NCBI GenBank assembly: GCA_036873755.1
Contig: JAVTVY010025257.1
Span: forward strand, 45,441-109,440
Reading direction: 5' to 3'
From: Hanleya hanleyi
Taxonomy: Eukaryota > Mollusca > Polyplacophora > Lepidopleurida > Hanleyidae
DNA length: 64,000 nt
The position numbers and the translations under genes were made by a program. Each line of letters begins with the position of its first letter. Within the stretch, counting starts at the first letter, position 1. This document shows positions 27,301 through 40,330 of the stretch, one piece after another. Under the pieces are notes generated by a model, which worked only from the letters and a program-made list of their open reading frames with translations, did not search any database and was not told where the DNA came from.

Positions 27301-27600
27301 TCGTTACGGCAGCCACATTGGAACTCATTACATTTTCCTATATAGCTTGAGTCCAAGATATGTCATAGAAAGTTTCAATTCCGTAGCCTTATGCGTAAGA
27401 AGAAAATTTAGGGGTGTCAAATGACCTCTTCATTTCAACATTACAATGGCGTCCATCTTGAATTTGGTAGCGATATTTGAATCATTTCAAGTGGGCCTAT
27501 ATCCAATTTTAATCAACCGATCGAGTACTATAAATGTGCCATGCTTTTACCTCAAAGTGCAGAATCTTTTCACCATATTGACCTATTTCGTATGAGAGTT
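24340..27600. mobile_element. Large fold-back element with a Harbinger-type element in its centre
   Basis: The left arm (about 24,340-25,157) and right arm (about 26,919-27,595) are reverse complements at moderate identity. CACCTTGAGGTAAAAGCATG at about 24,390 pairs with a CATGCTTTTACCTC segment at about 27,540; other paired landmarks are the AGTGGGCCTAT, GATGGCTGCC and GTGACGTC segments. The centre is occupied by the element at 25,161-26,915. No coding sequence is seen. Confidence 0.65.
25161..26915. mobile_element. PIF/Harbinger-type non-autonomous element, 1.75 kb
   Basis: It starts GGGGTCACGTCCAAT and ends in the complement ATTGGACGTGACCCC. It is flanked by TAA on both sides (25,158-25,160 and 26,916-26,918). 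A 3-bp TWA target duplication with GGG-type ends is characteristic of the PIF/Harbinger superfamily. The ends contain repeated TCTCGA and CCCGGTTT motifs. No transposase frame is present, so it is non-autonomous. A shorter relative lies at 34,905-35,549 in opposite orientation. Confidence 0.8.
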
Positions 27601-27659
27601 TTCATCAATTTCAAATGTGTTTGAAATAAAAATAATAAAACCACAAGATGGTTTCCAAC

Positions 27660-30600
27660 AAAAGTGAAGCGATCAACAGTTTACAATGATGTCAGCAAGA
27701 CATGATGATGTTCTTTACATAAAACTCTAATAACTTACCATTATTTTAAATCTCAAGAAAACGGAAAATCCTTCAGAGATTCGCGAATCCAAGTGATTTG
27801 CCAGAACTACACTGTTTTGTCGAAGTTTCTATTTTTTAACAATGCACCAACTATTGTGGTCAAGACTGTATATCCACATTGTGAAATATTGTGCGAAGAA
27901 TTCACCCCTCTGAATTGAAGCGATATGCAAGAGGTGGGAAAAATTGACGACGTTAGGCGGCCAAAAGCAACTATATGACAATTTTAGAACTCAGAATTCT
28001 GTGATTGTTTTCTTATAACCCACCACAGGAACATCGGGAGTCTAAATGACACATCATAATTCCTGTAGTCACAGAAACCACAGACGTTGGAATAACGGTT
28101 TAGGGCACAGAAATAAAATATTTGGTTGTTGTTAAACGGAACGAACATCGTATACGGAACTAACATGTGCGACATCTGGACATTAGTCTCACAAACGGAC
28201 GTTTAAGGAAAAAATATGATATTCACAGAAGTAATAATTAGCAATGTAGAAGGTCCCGAAATTAAATATATTTTACGGAATAAGAAATAAATCCTTAAAT
28301 CTGAGGTGGATTTAGTTTATCGGAGCATTTGTTTTCCACCAGTATGCGTAGCGTAAATCGAGATATATATATATGATGCTCATGTGACCATTGTGGTCCT
28401 CTCCGCTAATGCTTCAACTAGCCCATGGCAATTAATGCCGATTGATATGTCGAATGCCTGAGTACACCACGGAGAGGTGTTCTTGACTGATCATGCTTAT
28501 TTTACTGTCGTCCCAGGACTATCCAACTCTCTGGACTAAAAATATTCCTCTTTGTGCGAATTATGCAAGGGTTATAAACCGAAGATGACGGCATCGCGTG
28601 CCAGAGCGCAACAGGCAGATTTGTCTATTTAGGTCGTCGACGTTTTTCTTGAGCCGCCCCGATTGGTATTTGATTATCATGTAGCAAAGAAGCTATTGAG
28701 ACCGACCATGAAGAAGAGTCACTCTTGAATTATTCTACATCTTCTCGTTTTTGCGAGTTTCAGTTGATGAGTCCTCATCGCCATATTTTACGCTGGTAAT
28801 GTGTATTAAATTATCAAGTTAAAAAATAAACTTTGACCTGCAGATTATTCTGGGTCTAGGCTTCGGCTGTACGCATTGCATGTCGGAACATATTAGAATG
28901 GCGGACAATTACCTCAGAGCTGCTTGGGCGAATAGCGTTTCAGAGAAGATTTATTCATCACTGTCAAACTGATCCATGTGATATATGGAGAGGATAAGTA
29001 AGAAGGACCAAAACAAATCTAGATTTTTTTCCGGGAAAGCAAAGATGTAAGCGGTTTATATGATTAATAAAGTCTTCATCAGCAAACAATTTAGTTTAAT
29101 TCTTCTACCGTTATGAAGGGTTGTTATTGTCTTACAAAATAAGAAAAAAAGTTTAAATAGAAAATTGCTTGCAATAAGTGGCAGACGTATTACTTCTCAA
29201 TTAACAGATTCATACACATTATGAAACATTCGCACGGTTTGGCTTGCAAAATAATATTTATTCATATACCATTTGGAACAGCGTTTTCAAGTGTAGTGTT
29301 TAATGTAGAACCATTTAAGGTTCACACATCACTTTGGTCGTTTTTTCCGTAGTTTTCGACTAAAGAAGGTATTACTTGTTATATTTTCACATTAAATAAC
29401 CAGACTGTATGAAATATTTTCTGCCTTGCCTAGTTTAGGCCATTAAAAAAATCACGTATTATATATTTTTACGATACAGCTTGGCTCAGTGGATAGAGTA
29501 GTTTACACTACGTCACTGGAGTTATTCTGAATCGGGTAAAATTCTATCTACCTGTTTCATTTGTTAATATTACATAATTTTAACATTTATATGAATACTT
29601 CTAGTTATTGTTATCAAAGGCAAAGGTGTCGATGTAAATTTTGTGCGCCCGAACAAATGAAAGAAGAAAAAGAAAAAAATCCTCATGGTATTCGACCCAG
29701 AACCACCGTGATAAATCAAAAATCTTAAACTGCAGAAGCGTTCTCCTCTCAGCGGTACTCTGACAATCAAACTTTTCTTAATTCTCTCATTTAATGCTAA
29801 CACATAATGAGGAAGAACACATTACGTCCGGTTATGTTTATCCAACGACGACAAAGGAGAACCAAATGCTGCTTTTGTCGACACGCTTTGTTTGCAAAAA
29901 GTATTGTGACAGTTGTCCATCTTCATATATGTTAACGACGATTTTACAATGGAACCCGAGAGTTTGCTCATAGAACTGTTTTAAGACGGAATTAATCCAA
30001 ACCCAAGTGACGAAAATGCCCAACAATTACTCGGAGTGTTCAATAAACACGAAAACATATTTTAATTTATACTAAATGAAAATATTCTTTTTATACATAT
30101 TGCTTCATGTTGGTACTTTAATTTCCATCTTTCTGTATCATGTTGTTCTTCACATCAGATGCTAATATTTAATTTTTGTAGAATGTCCACAATAAACTAA
30201 TAAAACTCGACTCATTCTATGTCGTTTATGAGACTTCGGACTTCTGGATTTAAAATCTAGAGTCTCTCCCCGCTTGAGAAAGGTTTCTTTAGAGTACAGA
30301 ATAATAAAATGGTTGATATTGTTAGCCATTGCCGCTGCCGAAAATTGCACATGGTAAACTTCGCCTTTTTTCTTCTGTCAGTGTTTCAGATCAATATCAT
30401 AGCGTAAACATTTTCCGATCTTTTTTCACGTGTACGTTATTATATTACGAATACTTTCTAAGACTCACCTTCAAAGAGAATTGGGGCGATATGTAAGAGG
30501 TGGGAAAAAATTGACGACGTCTGGCGACTAAAAGGCAAACATATGACTCTACAGGAAAGCATCCCTCGGCATCCAACATTCATACCCTTAGTTTCTCAGC

Positions 30601-30802
30601 TGCGCTTTTATTGCGGGTGTTCATGTAGAGACTATGAAGTCTCCACACGGCCCCTAGCACCGACTTAAGCGGAATTATATACGCTAGCTCGGGAGCTGTG
30701 ATGACAGATCAGCTCAAACAACTCACCTGATGTTAATGGATGAGCATCGTGGACGTAACATAACAGGAATTCGGTTACAAAGCAGAAATTGTATTGCGGA
30801 CG
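27660..30802. repeat. Macro-repeat copy 2, third segment
   Basis: From about 27,745 it follows copy 1 from about 5,670 (AAATCTCAAGAAAACGGA) through 30,480 (matches about 8,480). Differences are mostly short indels. No gene is conserved. Around 30,600-30,720 it contains a dispersed repeat also seen near 14,310. Confidence 0.65.
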
Positions 30803-32469
30803 TATGGCAAGCCGTTTTACTTTTTATTCAGTATTTGGTGATATCATCAAATATTTGCTGATATCATGAAATGATTTACTGATATCATCAAATATTTGCT
30901 GATATCAACAAATATTTGCTGATATCATCAAACATTTGCTGATATCATCAAATATTTGCTGATATCATCAAATCATTTGATGATATCTGCAACTGATTTG
31001 CTGATATCATCAAATGATTTGCTGATATCAGCAAATCATTTGATGATATCATCAAAAACGCGTTATTTGTTGATATCAGCAAATGATTTGCTGATATCAT
31101 CAAATGATTTGATGATATCAGCAATTGATTTGCTGATATCAGCAAATGATTTGATGATATCAGCAAATACTTCATATTTGATGATATCATTAAATATGGT
31201 GGAAGGTCGAAGTATGAACCATAACATGGAAGACTCCCTGTTCAGAATGACAATAAACTTCGTCACAGCGCATGTTCCGTTTCACAGGCTCGCTCCACTA
31301 TTTCTACCCCCATTAGCGGCGGTTGACCTGTAGGTCCTGACCATTAACCACTGTGGTGGACCTATTTCGCACACGAGATTCTGTGTACATCCGACCGGAC
31401 CCCCCCCCGCAAGGTGAACATAGATAAAACATAGAATTGAAAAGTGATCGGAATGTTCAACAAACAAATAGCGCTTGAGATCATACTGAATTTACAGGGG
31501 ATATGCTTAGATAAATAATGTCACATAACCGTTTCAATCTGAGTCGGCTTTAGTAATATTTGATTACAGTACCCACATCATATAAAGATAAAAAGCCATA
31601 TGATTTCATTGAGGCTTGGTTAGTTCTGTCTTTATCGTAAGAGCCTGGTCTCCTGTTACGGGTCAGTAAAGGGTCATAGAGATTAATTTATTGTTGTATG
31701 TGCGGCTATGACTTATCTCCTGCCCTAAAAGCTAACCACTGAAGAAGCACGACAATCGGCTCTGCCTTAATATACCATGCTCCGTGCTGTCCGGCTTTCC
31801 CGAAATCATTATCTCCTTTCGCTCACCCCGATTATACTCAAATGCAGATCTAATGAATTTGTGTCTACAAGTCAATAACCCGCAATGGAAAAGTTTATCT
31901 TCCCTGCTGTATATTTATTTGAATGCCCTTTTATTCAAGATTCTATTTGTCATTTATTAGTAAAGTTTGGCGTAAGGTATATGCCAGAGGTTTGAGAGCG
32001 GCGGCTATAAAACATATTCCCTACATCACCCAAATCGCTGTAGCTGCGTTTTATTGTTATTGTCCGATTCTTTAAGTACCGTAATAGATATTGCATGTGA
32101 TTTGTCGGTAGATAGCTTTACCACAAGGTATAATTTATCAAACAACAGGATGAGGAGGGAGCAGGCATTAACATTTAGGCTTATTTTCACGTTCCGCCAT
32201 ATTTAATGATATCATCAAATGATTTGCTGATATCAGCAAATCACTCGATTTGATGATATCATCAAATGATTTGCTGATATCATCAAATCATTTGGTGATA
32301 TCATCAAATGATTTGGTGATATCAGCAAATCGACTGATTTGGTGATATCAGCAAATCATTTGATGATATCAGCAAATCATTTGATGATCTCATCAAATCA
32401 TTTGAAGATATCAGCAAATATTTAATGATATCAGCAAATGCCGAATAAAAAGTAAAACGGCTTGCCATA
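30803..32469. mobile_element. Non-autonomous TIR transposon, 6-bp target duplication
   Basis: The first 27 bases (TATGGCAAGCCG…TTTTTATTC) are the exact reverse complement of the last 27. CGGACG flanks both ends (30,797-30,802 and 32,470-32,475). Inside each end lies a dense array of TGATATCATCAAAT/TGATATCAGCAAAT units (30,832-31,195 and 32,205-32,440), many forming perfect palindromes centred on GATATC. The ~1-kb core has no transposase. It is inserted in macro-repeat copy 2, which resumes after the right duplication. The superfamily is not assigned; a 6-bp duplication fits Polinton-mobilised or Dada-like elements among others. Confidence 0.85.
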
Positions 32470-32475
32470 CGGACG

Positions 32476-34640
32476 ACGCATAGCGACGTTGAAATTCATG
32501 TTGGATTGGTTACATCTTCCCTAGACAAGAGATAGATTAAGATATGACGATTAAATTATAGTCCATTCTGTTTAATCACACAGTTTCGTTACTCGAGAAG
32601 TCATATCTCACGAATGGAACAGAATGCAACTTGTCGTATCTGGTGGCGAGACCAGACTACTTTTCAAGTTAGCAGTATCTGAATTGATAGAAACAGAAAT
32701 ATAGACATTAGATAGTATTAGGTATCGTATTTAAATATTTGGCTGAGGCCCGAAGTGATCAATCATAATATCGTATGCACCATACATTTCTCCATTCTCG
32801 TGCATAAATACTGTGCACCGGTGAACTATATTTAGCGTTTCCCAAGAAATCGATGAATAAATTGTCTCGCGTTGATATAATCTGCTGTCCACTAAGCTTC
32901 AGATGCAGCGATTGTCAATCATTAAAAATGACGTAGCCTTTACAATAACTTTTGTTAGCTTTGAAGATCCAGACAAAGGAGATTTATGTCGAGGTCGACG
33001 TGTGGTGTTTGAAGCAGGCTTTATGAATATATTTATTAACACATGACGTTAATTTTCCATTCCCAAATTATCGTTATGACAAAATGCCATGGCATCACTG
33101 CCCTAAGACATTTCAGAACGATCACGTGAAACGCAAGGTTTTGATTTGCGTTCACCAAGCTATCCGCTCCTACGCAGTGGTTGAATGGCTCGATTTTTAG
33201 ACACTCGCACGCATAGAGTTACACAGAGTTTGGTGTACAGGCCCTAAGGAGAGGTTACGCGTCATTCTGATGTGTTTTGTAGGGGAGTATTGCATTTCGG
33301 GTGTCAGCAACACGACGTACGGTATGCCCTTAACCGAACAAATCTGGGAGAAGAAGGTGGCATAATGACCCTCCACACCCACCAATTGTACGGCCCTATA
33401 CATTTCGTTTATTTCATAGTTTATCAAATTATGATGATTGTGAGTCACTTGCATACGCCCTTGAACAAAGGATCATGTGTAAAGAGGAAAAGGCGACCGT
33501 GAGAGTGTTCGTCGTTTGCCTTTGTCTACATGAAAGTACCGAAAGCCATGTTTGCCACATCGGAGGAATATTTCCTAATTTACCAAGCGGTTTTGGTGGA
33601 AAAGTTAATGAAGAAAACATCGAAATATCCAATCAAATTATGACGTTAGTTTGACGTCATCAAACCCGTCACCTCGGATTTTTCTTTACCTTTTATTTTT
33701 CTCCAGCTTCATCTTTACCAGGTATGCCGAGTCATTGTAATCAAATCTAGCAAATAATCGACATACTATTACCTTTCTGCTAACAAAAGTAATCTACCCA
33801 AGAAGCACTGACAAATGACAAGATCTACCATTCATATAACGCCATATCAAACCGTTGGACAAAGAATAATGGTCAGTGACTAGGATTTTATGTAAAGAAC
33901 ATTATCATGTCTTGCTGACATCCTGTAAAACAATTGAATGCTACAAACTGTCATACGAAAAATAGTAGTTCGATTATTGACGCTGACCTTAATTTCAGGG
34001 CGACGGCTAAATGTCAGGCCTGATCCTTGCCATTTGAACACAATTTGCAAAGAAGCACGGCCTTGATAAGGTAGATGATTTAGAATATCTCTTGGATGAC
34101 CTACTCTCAGAGAAGAACCCTTAAAATCATTAAATCTTCTGAGAAATGATAAGGGATCGACAAATATTGATTAGGTTTTTCTCGGATTGTTTGTGGTAAT
34201 AAATGTTAGGGTGTCTGCTTGACCGTTCAGCACGAACACAGACTTGTACAAGGACAATTGGCCATGAAAAGCAAATTTACACCATAAATTGGAATCGGTC
34301 GGAACTAGGCATTGAACACGATAGTATATCTTTGTAATTATTGATAAGTATTGATATATGTGCGTTAACAAATGTTAGTACAATCAGTTCAAGTAACCAT
34401 TTCCACTTCCGAGATATTGGAAACACTTAATGTACGCCTGGCAAATTTAGAACGAGAGCAAACTATTCTAAGGACCACCTTGCACTGGGGAGAAATTGGC
34501 CATCGTATATCAACATCCCGCGAAGTATCAATGATTCAAATAAAGCACACACGGATATGGACTGACCAGAAAAATTTGAGATCTTTCTGGCAGATTACAC
34601 ATTTAAATTGTGTGCGAGTGTGCATGATTTCGTATTGATA
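32476..34640. repeat. End of copy 2, start of macro-repeat copy 3, then other dispersed repeats
   Basis: 32,490-32,650 matches 8,590-8,740, and 32,690-33,180 matches 8,780-10,110 with deletions, marking a third repeat start. 33,220-33,340 resembles 41,100-41,230, and 34,080-34,640 resembles 42,780-43,375. An 88-aa frame at 34,372-34,638 falls in this shared repeat and is not maintained in the other copy, so it is not called as a gene. Confidence 0.5.
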
Positions 34641-34904
34641 AACGCAGATTGTTTTCTCGTGTTAGTCAAGCAGTTTCAAACTCCCATGAAGTACCAATGT
34701 TTCAGTTGAAGCACTACACTGTTTCGAACCGAGCATTACTCAGTTCAGGTCATTCGATTGGACTATAGCGAAATTCTATCGCTTTTCTAGCATATAGCAT
34801 CGATCCGTTAGATCGGGTAATGACGAATGTTTTCTACAATTTTCGAATCACTCCACTTGTCAATTACATAATTTTACACAGCTCCACAAACCGGAGAGGC
34901 GTTA

Positions 34905-35549
34905 GGGGTCACGTCCAATTAATCGAGGCACTTCTCGATGCCTTCGAGATGGATCGAGAAATTTCTCGGCTGAAACCGGGAGGGCAGAACCGGGACCCTT
35001 GTCGACTTTTCCCGGTTTGCTCCCGGTTCTATCTCGATCGAAACGTCCCGGTTTTCGAGATGGATACAAAAAGTGATCGGTAATCTGTTTGTAGATGTCC
35101 GTGTTTTGTTGCAGTTAAATTGGTCGTTCCTTAGCTTCTCATGTGTTCAGAGTGCTGTGCGGATACCATATTTTGGGAGCGATCGCCGTATAAGCATATA
35201 ACAACCTAAAATATAATCCCGACAACTAATTGTTTTAAAGATGTCTTTCGTGTTATTGAATGTTTAATCGGTATATCCATGATCTGCATGTTGTTCCCTG
35301 AATCCAGTTGAAAGAAAACGTTTCATTTATCCATATAAATCAAGAATATAACACATTACACATATAACACATTCTCGAAGCAAGTCGATTTATTTCGAGG
35401 GGGATCGAGATGGACTTTTACTTCGAGAGAAAACCGAGAGCAAACAGGGACAACAATCGATAAAGATAAACCGGGACCCTTCGAGACGAGATATTTATCG
35501 GTTTCACCCGTTTACCGAGAAACCGTCTCGATCGATTGGACGTGACCCC
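34905..35549. mobile_element. PIF/Harbinger-type MITE, 645 bp
   Basis: It starts GGGGTCACGTCCAATTAATC and ends CGATTGGACGTGACCCC. The direct flanks are TTA (34,902-34,904 and 35,550-35,552). It is related to the 1.75-kb element at 25,161-26,915 but in the opposite orientation: its left end resembles that element's right end. No coding capacity. Confidence 0.85.
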
Positions 35550-35769
35550 TTAGGTTACTATTCTAGCCGCGAGTGAAAGTTGGGTGGATCAATTGCAATA
35601 CATTGATTTATTTCTTGTCTTCATCAACAGGTCTGTGACAAAATTGCGCCTTTTCTGCTCTTACACATTTTCGAAATACAAATACCCATGTTTGAATTAG
35701 GAGATTCGTCGTGTGTCTTGGGAAATGTATTGTGCCACTATTTCTAAAAACTCTGGCGTTGAATGTATG

Positions 35770-36667
35770 TGGATATTGAAAAACTGAAAATGTCTTACGG
35801 AAGAACTTGATGCTAAAGGTCACATACCGTACAGACATGCATCCACATGGGATTTCTCGAATCTCTATACTACAATCCCTCATCAGGACCTTATTGACCG
35901 TCTAAGTTCATTAATAATATCTGTGTCCAAGAAAACCGATCGTAGATATATTAATGTCGGAAGCCATAAAGCATTCTTTAGCTCTACTACATCAAAGAGA
36001 CATCATTCATGGAATGTTTCTTTGTTTATAGAGTTGCTTGAATTTCTCATTAAAATATCTATGTGAAATTTAGCAAAACAATATATCAACAGCATATAGG
36101 TATTCCAATGGGTACTAATTGTGCACCCTTGTTGGCTGACCTATATCTGTTCTCCTATGAATAACCGATCCATTCAAAGCCCGTTCCTTCTCATTCACCA
36201 AACGCTATATAGACGATCTTCTCCCTGTGGATAATCGCTACATAAATGACGCAGTGAAGGATATATATCCACCTGCACTGGATTTGAAGGAAACTACAGA
36301 TAGCCCTACAGGCACATCATATTTAAACCTATATCTCAATAAAAATGAAGCGGGCCTTTTCTCTCCACGACTTGACAAAAGTGATGATTACAATTTCGAC
36401 ATCGTAAACTATCCCTTTCCGGACAGTAATATTCCAGTTGGACCTGCATATAGCGTATACATATCTCGCCTAGTAACATTTGCTAGATCCTGTGCTAAAT
36501 GCGACGATTTTAATCAACGTCACAAAACAATGTTGCAGAAACTTATAAAACAGGGCTATACCACCAAGCATCTTCACTCAAAGTTTCTCAAATTTGGCGA
36601 TACGTATCGCATGCTGATAGCAAAGTACGAGCGTAGCGTGCAAGATCTATGGTGTTACGTTTCGTAA
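35770..36667 (+). mobile_element. Penelope-like element reverse transcriptase fragment (broken)
   Basis: The last part (36,227-36,667) is an open frame resembling the C-terminal RT region of Penelope-like elements: a YI(N)DA segment, then LDLKET, a SYLNLYL stretch, DDYNFDIVNYPFPDSNIP and AYSVYISRLVTFARSC. Upstream, in other frames and with stops, are an MGTNCAPLLADLYLF-like motif (about 36,108-36,155) and an AWDFSNLYTTIPH-type motif near 35,850-35,885. These are the expected RT blocks in order. The copy is truncated and frameshifted. A second, more decayed copy is at 41,690-42,230. Confidence 0.7.
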
Positions 36668-36679
36668 CTTGTGTCTAAT

Positions 36680-37050
36680 TTCGCTTAACCCGTGACTAGG
36701 GGCCGTATGAACCCATGCACTTCAAGATCCTCATGGTACTTATATGAACAGGCACAATCAAAGCGTGACTGAGATACATCATTCTCTAGAAGACGACTTT
36801 ACAACGAATATTATGGATTAAGAATACTGAACAGCGATACGGATTTGATATTTTTGGAACATCATGATGTTTGCCGGCATATTGAAAACTGTTGACCGCT
36901 TCTCTCTTGCAAGAAACTAGCCTATGTTTATGTATACTATGATTGTCTTCTTGAATTTGGTGCTAATACTGTTATATGGAATATGGAATAGGTCTTTGAA
37001 TTATGGGCTCGGATATTCTTTAATGGACGACGGCTGAATTATGAATGACA
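36680..37050 (+). repeat. ~400-bp dispersed repeat, plus copy
   Basis: Same family as 11,105-11,560 (GCTTAACCCGTGACTAGGGG, TCAAAGCGTGACTGAGATAC, GGATTTGATATTTTTGGAAC). It immediately follows the Penelope-like fragment. Confidence 0.65.
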
Positions 37051-39350
37051 GGCCAGACTCTTGTAATTTTTATTTTGAAAATGTGCATGTACGCTTGTTA
37101 TAGAATGTCTGAAGAAATGAGATGCAGAGCGACAAGTTTCCAACAAATGTTTATTCAAGTGGAAGGTGAAAGTCCTTTAGGTATATCGTTCATCTCGATT
37201 TGGATTTTAAAACAAGAACGCTGCCCTTGATATGGCTTGTGCACTTGATCCCTTGTGATTTTTACTAATATAATAAAATGCTGTGACACTTCAACAAGGC
37301 TTCCTGTAGGATTTGAACAAAAAGGTGTCCTCTGGAGTGTTTCGTTCAAGTGAAAGTGTGTTTCCCTTTCACCTCCTAGATGGATTGCCTGGACCATACA
37401 ATCTCCTATCTGTATTTTGTCAGTGACGCAGACTGAATGTTTACAGCTTCTGTTTCTGGAATTATTGTTACATCACCTTCGGCATTAGTTCTGGTATCCG
37501 CATAAATAGGTGTAGCATCTCCTGATTGTGTCGAGTGTCCATGGGATGTCATGGCTATTTGATTACAAGGTGCCCCAAAATAGTCTGCATTTCGAAAGAA
37601 TCGGTTCAGGTTTTCAAAGTTTTTGTCTGGAAACACTATTTCAATCTAACCCTAAGGTGTGGCCACCTATTCCTGAATCTGCACGAAAAACAATCTCATA
37701 CCAGATCTTGAGGCAAGGTACATACGAACCAAATTTCGAAAGAATCCTTCATGTTTTCAAAAGTTATTGTCTGGAAATGCAATTTAACTTGACCCCCAGG
37801 TGGCACTAGTTTGAGGTGCACGAAAAATAATCCGAAGCCAGATCTTGAGGCAAGGGACCCACTTATCAAGTTCGAAAAATACTTTTTCAGAAATTTATAT
37901 CCGGAAATGAAATTTTAACTTTGTCCTCAGGGAGCGCCACCTAGATAGATCGGCACAGCAATCAATCACATGATCTTGTTACCTGTTAAATTAGCTTCTG
38001 GAGATATTCTTGTATTAATGTATCTATGTCTGTGGTTCTGAAATCTGCAAGGCCACTGTATCTGTAAAATTAATTTGTGGGAGAAATATATATACTTGTA
38101 TATGTTCTAGGTCCTAAAATCACTATACTGTACATGACTGGATGGCATTGCTGTAAACCAGGTACTGAATGCACTTTAGATCCAAATGGCTTCAGGGGTC
38201 ATTCACTGAACCAATAGCCAGCTACTATTTTGACCCCCAATAGTGACCATTCTGAGTCATATCTGTGAACCAATCACTGATGTGCTATCTATACAAATGA
38301 GAACATGGAAATTGGTACCCAAGCAGAGACAGCCACTTTACTATAGGTCCAAAATGGAAAATTTTCCTAGAAGACAAATTGTAAAAACAATACATGTATC
38401 CTGTTTCGGACAGAGCTGATAGACAGACAGGAGCAATATGCACAACAAATCTGAAGTTTATTGCCCAGGGCATTCAAGAGTTGTCCGACGGAAAAGTTTG
38501 AGTAAATTGACCAAGGCATTCAAGAGTTGTCCGACGGAAAAGTTTGAATAAAAGGAAAATTTACATATAAGGGAAATTGTAGATAACTCCGTTCCCTGTT
38601 TCGGGCAGAGCTGAAAAACAATAGATGTCTTCCCCTAGACCGGAGCAATATGCATCACAAATTTGAAGGCGTACAATAGTTATCTGACGGAAAAGTGAGA
38701 AAAGGAAGAAGAAGAGGAAGAGAAGAAGCACATAAGTCAGCTCTAGGGATGCCTTATAACATCTAGATACAACAGATTGAAGAATACCATACAATACACA
38801 TTTGACCCCCAAATGTTCATGGGGTGGTAAAGATTGAATCCTGTTAGTACTGAAACTTCCCACGTTAAAATCTATTCTGTTCTGAACGCTGACTCCAGGA
38901 TTAGACGTTAGTGAAGCAGATACCTGATTTTAGGAATTCTTTGAATTGTGTCATTTTGTACACTAGTCGATATAACAGGCCATTGCTTGTTATGAAACAC
39001 GTTATTTGCCTTGATGATAATTGCCTCTGATATATCCTTCTATATGACATTGTATTGGGCCAGGTATATCCATCTGTATGTATCACAACACTGACAAAAT
39101 ATAAAGAAATGAAAAATAACGAAAGCGAGATTTTTTATATTGCCGTAGGATCTACTATCTGGGAAGCGTAATTACCGAATAAAAAGCTCATCAAAATTGC
39201 GCTTACTGTAATACCGTTTTAATCAATTTTTAATGAAAAAAACCCCCCATGTAAATCCATATTCCTAGACACAAAGATCAATAAAAGCTAGGTGCTTGTT
39301 AGAAATTGCGAGAATTGAAATTATTGTAGTTTAACCTCTTCAGCTCTCTT
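37051..39350. other. Non-coding repeat-derived spacer
   Basis: No gene is supported. 37,580-37,950 holds two or three degenerate copies of the ~143-bp satellite found at 15,000-15,715. A 46-bp direct duplication (AGAGTTGTCCGACGGAAAAG) lies at about 38,470 and 38,522. Two similar segments (CCTGTTTCGG(A/G)CAGAGCTGA) start near 38,400 and 38,597. Confidence 0.45.
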
Positions 39351-39359
39351 CTTTTGTCT

Positions 39360-40330
39360 GCTGGGCTCAGCCAAATATTTGAGTACTTATACAAATATCT
39401 ACATTTATGTTCTGGCAATTTAGAGACAGCCGAGTCTTGCCTGAAGATACCGCATGTTAGTTGGTTCTGTGCCATTCGTCCCCAAGTTAAGAAACTAAGT
39501 AATCAAACAGGAAACAAGCCCAAGGAAGTAATCACAGATCTGAACCATAATTTAATCCTCATATCCAAACCTATCTGTTTCCCTGGGAATTGCAACCAAT
39601 CGATCATGAATACAAACGTCTCTACTGCTTCCTTTTAACCGAGTTCCTGTCATATTACGGTTTCTCTTTGTAGCTAATTCGAGGGAGCCCCCGTAATATT
39701 TAACATTTAAAGGAAGACCGGACAATGCGTTTTCACACGTACATGTTGAGATTCTGCTGGTGGTCATTTTGTTCCCGAGGCTTGCCCCCTGTACACATCA
39801 TTGTGATTGTAGTTTGTGCCAGCGGTTAACATGGTGGAGAATGACGCGCTTGGTCGGCGTCGGCCTTACAGACTTGTGTTCTGGATAATAATATTTAATA
39901 ATCTACTAATACTTTTCCCGTTTGGGTAGCTTCTTCTATTTAGCGGTCACATAGTTAATCACTTTCCATCAGATCATTGCTCTTGTATACTTGTATCAAA
40001 TACCACTCAAGCCAGTGCCAGGGGCTGTGTGGTCAGGTCATTCAAGGAGTTCACACGATCAGTTACAATGAAAGGGTGGCTGAAATACAAATCATCACAG
40101 GGATTTTTTTTAATTTCTGTGATAGTTTAGATATGCAGTAGAATATTGGTCGGTGTGGGCATGGGACTTCTTGTCAGCACGCCGGTATCTTTTCCCACCA
40201 GCTTATATGTTGCGTTTACTTGATATGGTATTGATCTGAAACACTGGAAGAAAACTAAAGTTTCTTCAAATAAAATAGTCCCCAGCTGCAACAATTAGCA
40301 ATATCAACCATTTTGTTCTGCTTCATGATG
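39360..40330 (-). repeat. Macro-repeat fragment in reverse orientation
   Basis: The sequence is the reverse complement of landmarks near 8,590-8,850 in macro-repeat copy 2. Examples are GGCTCAGCCAAATATTTGAG (39,363) and GGAAACAAGCCCAAGGAAGT (39,510). It shows that the macro-repeat is dispersed in both orientations, not only in tandem. No gene. Confidence 0.55.

Noticed and set aside
29478..29500. A-box-like TTGGCTCAGTGGATAGAG, possible tRNA or SINE head
   Set aside because: No B box follows at the expected distance, and the matching place in macro-repeat copy 1 has only a partial match.
30948..31333. Ser/Asn/Ile-rich frames with regular MISANxLLISSN pattern
   Set aside because: They reflect the GATATC-palindrome array at the end of a TIR transposon and are open on both strands.
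36227..36667. Possible intact host gene of 146 aa
   Set aside because: The motifs are those of the C-terminal part of a Penelope-like reverse transcriptase, and upstream blocks are broken, so it is a transposon fragment.
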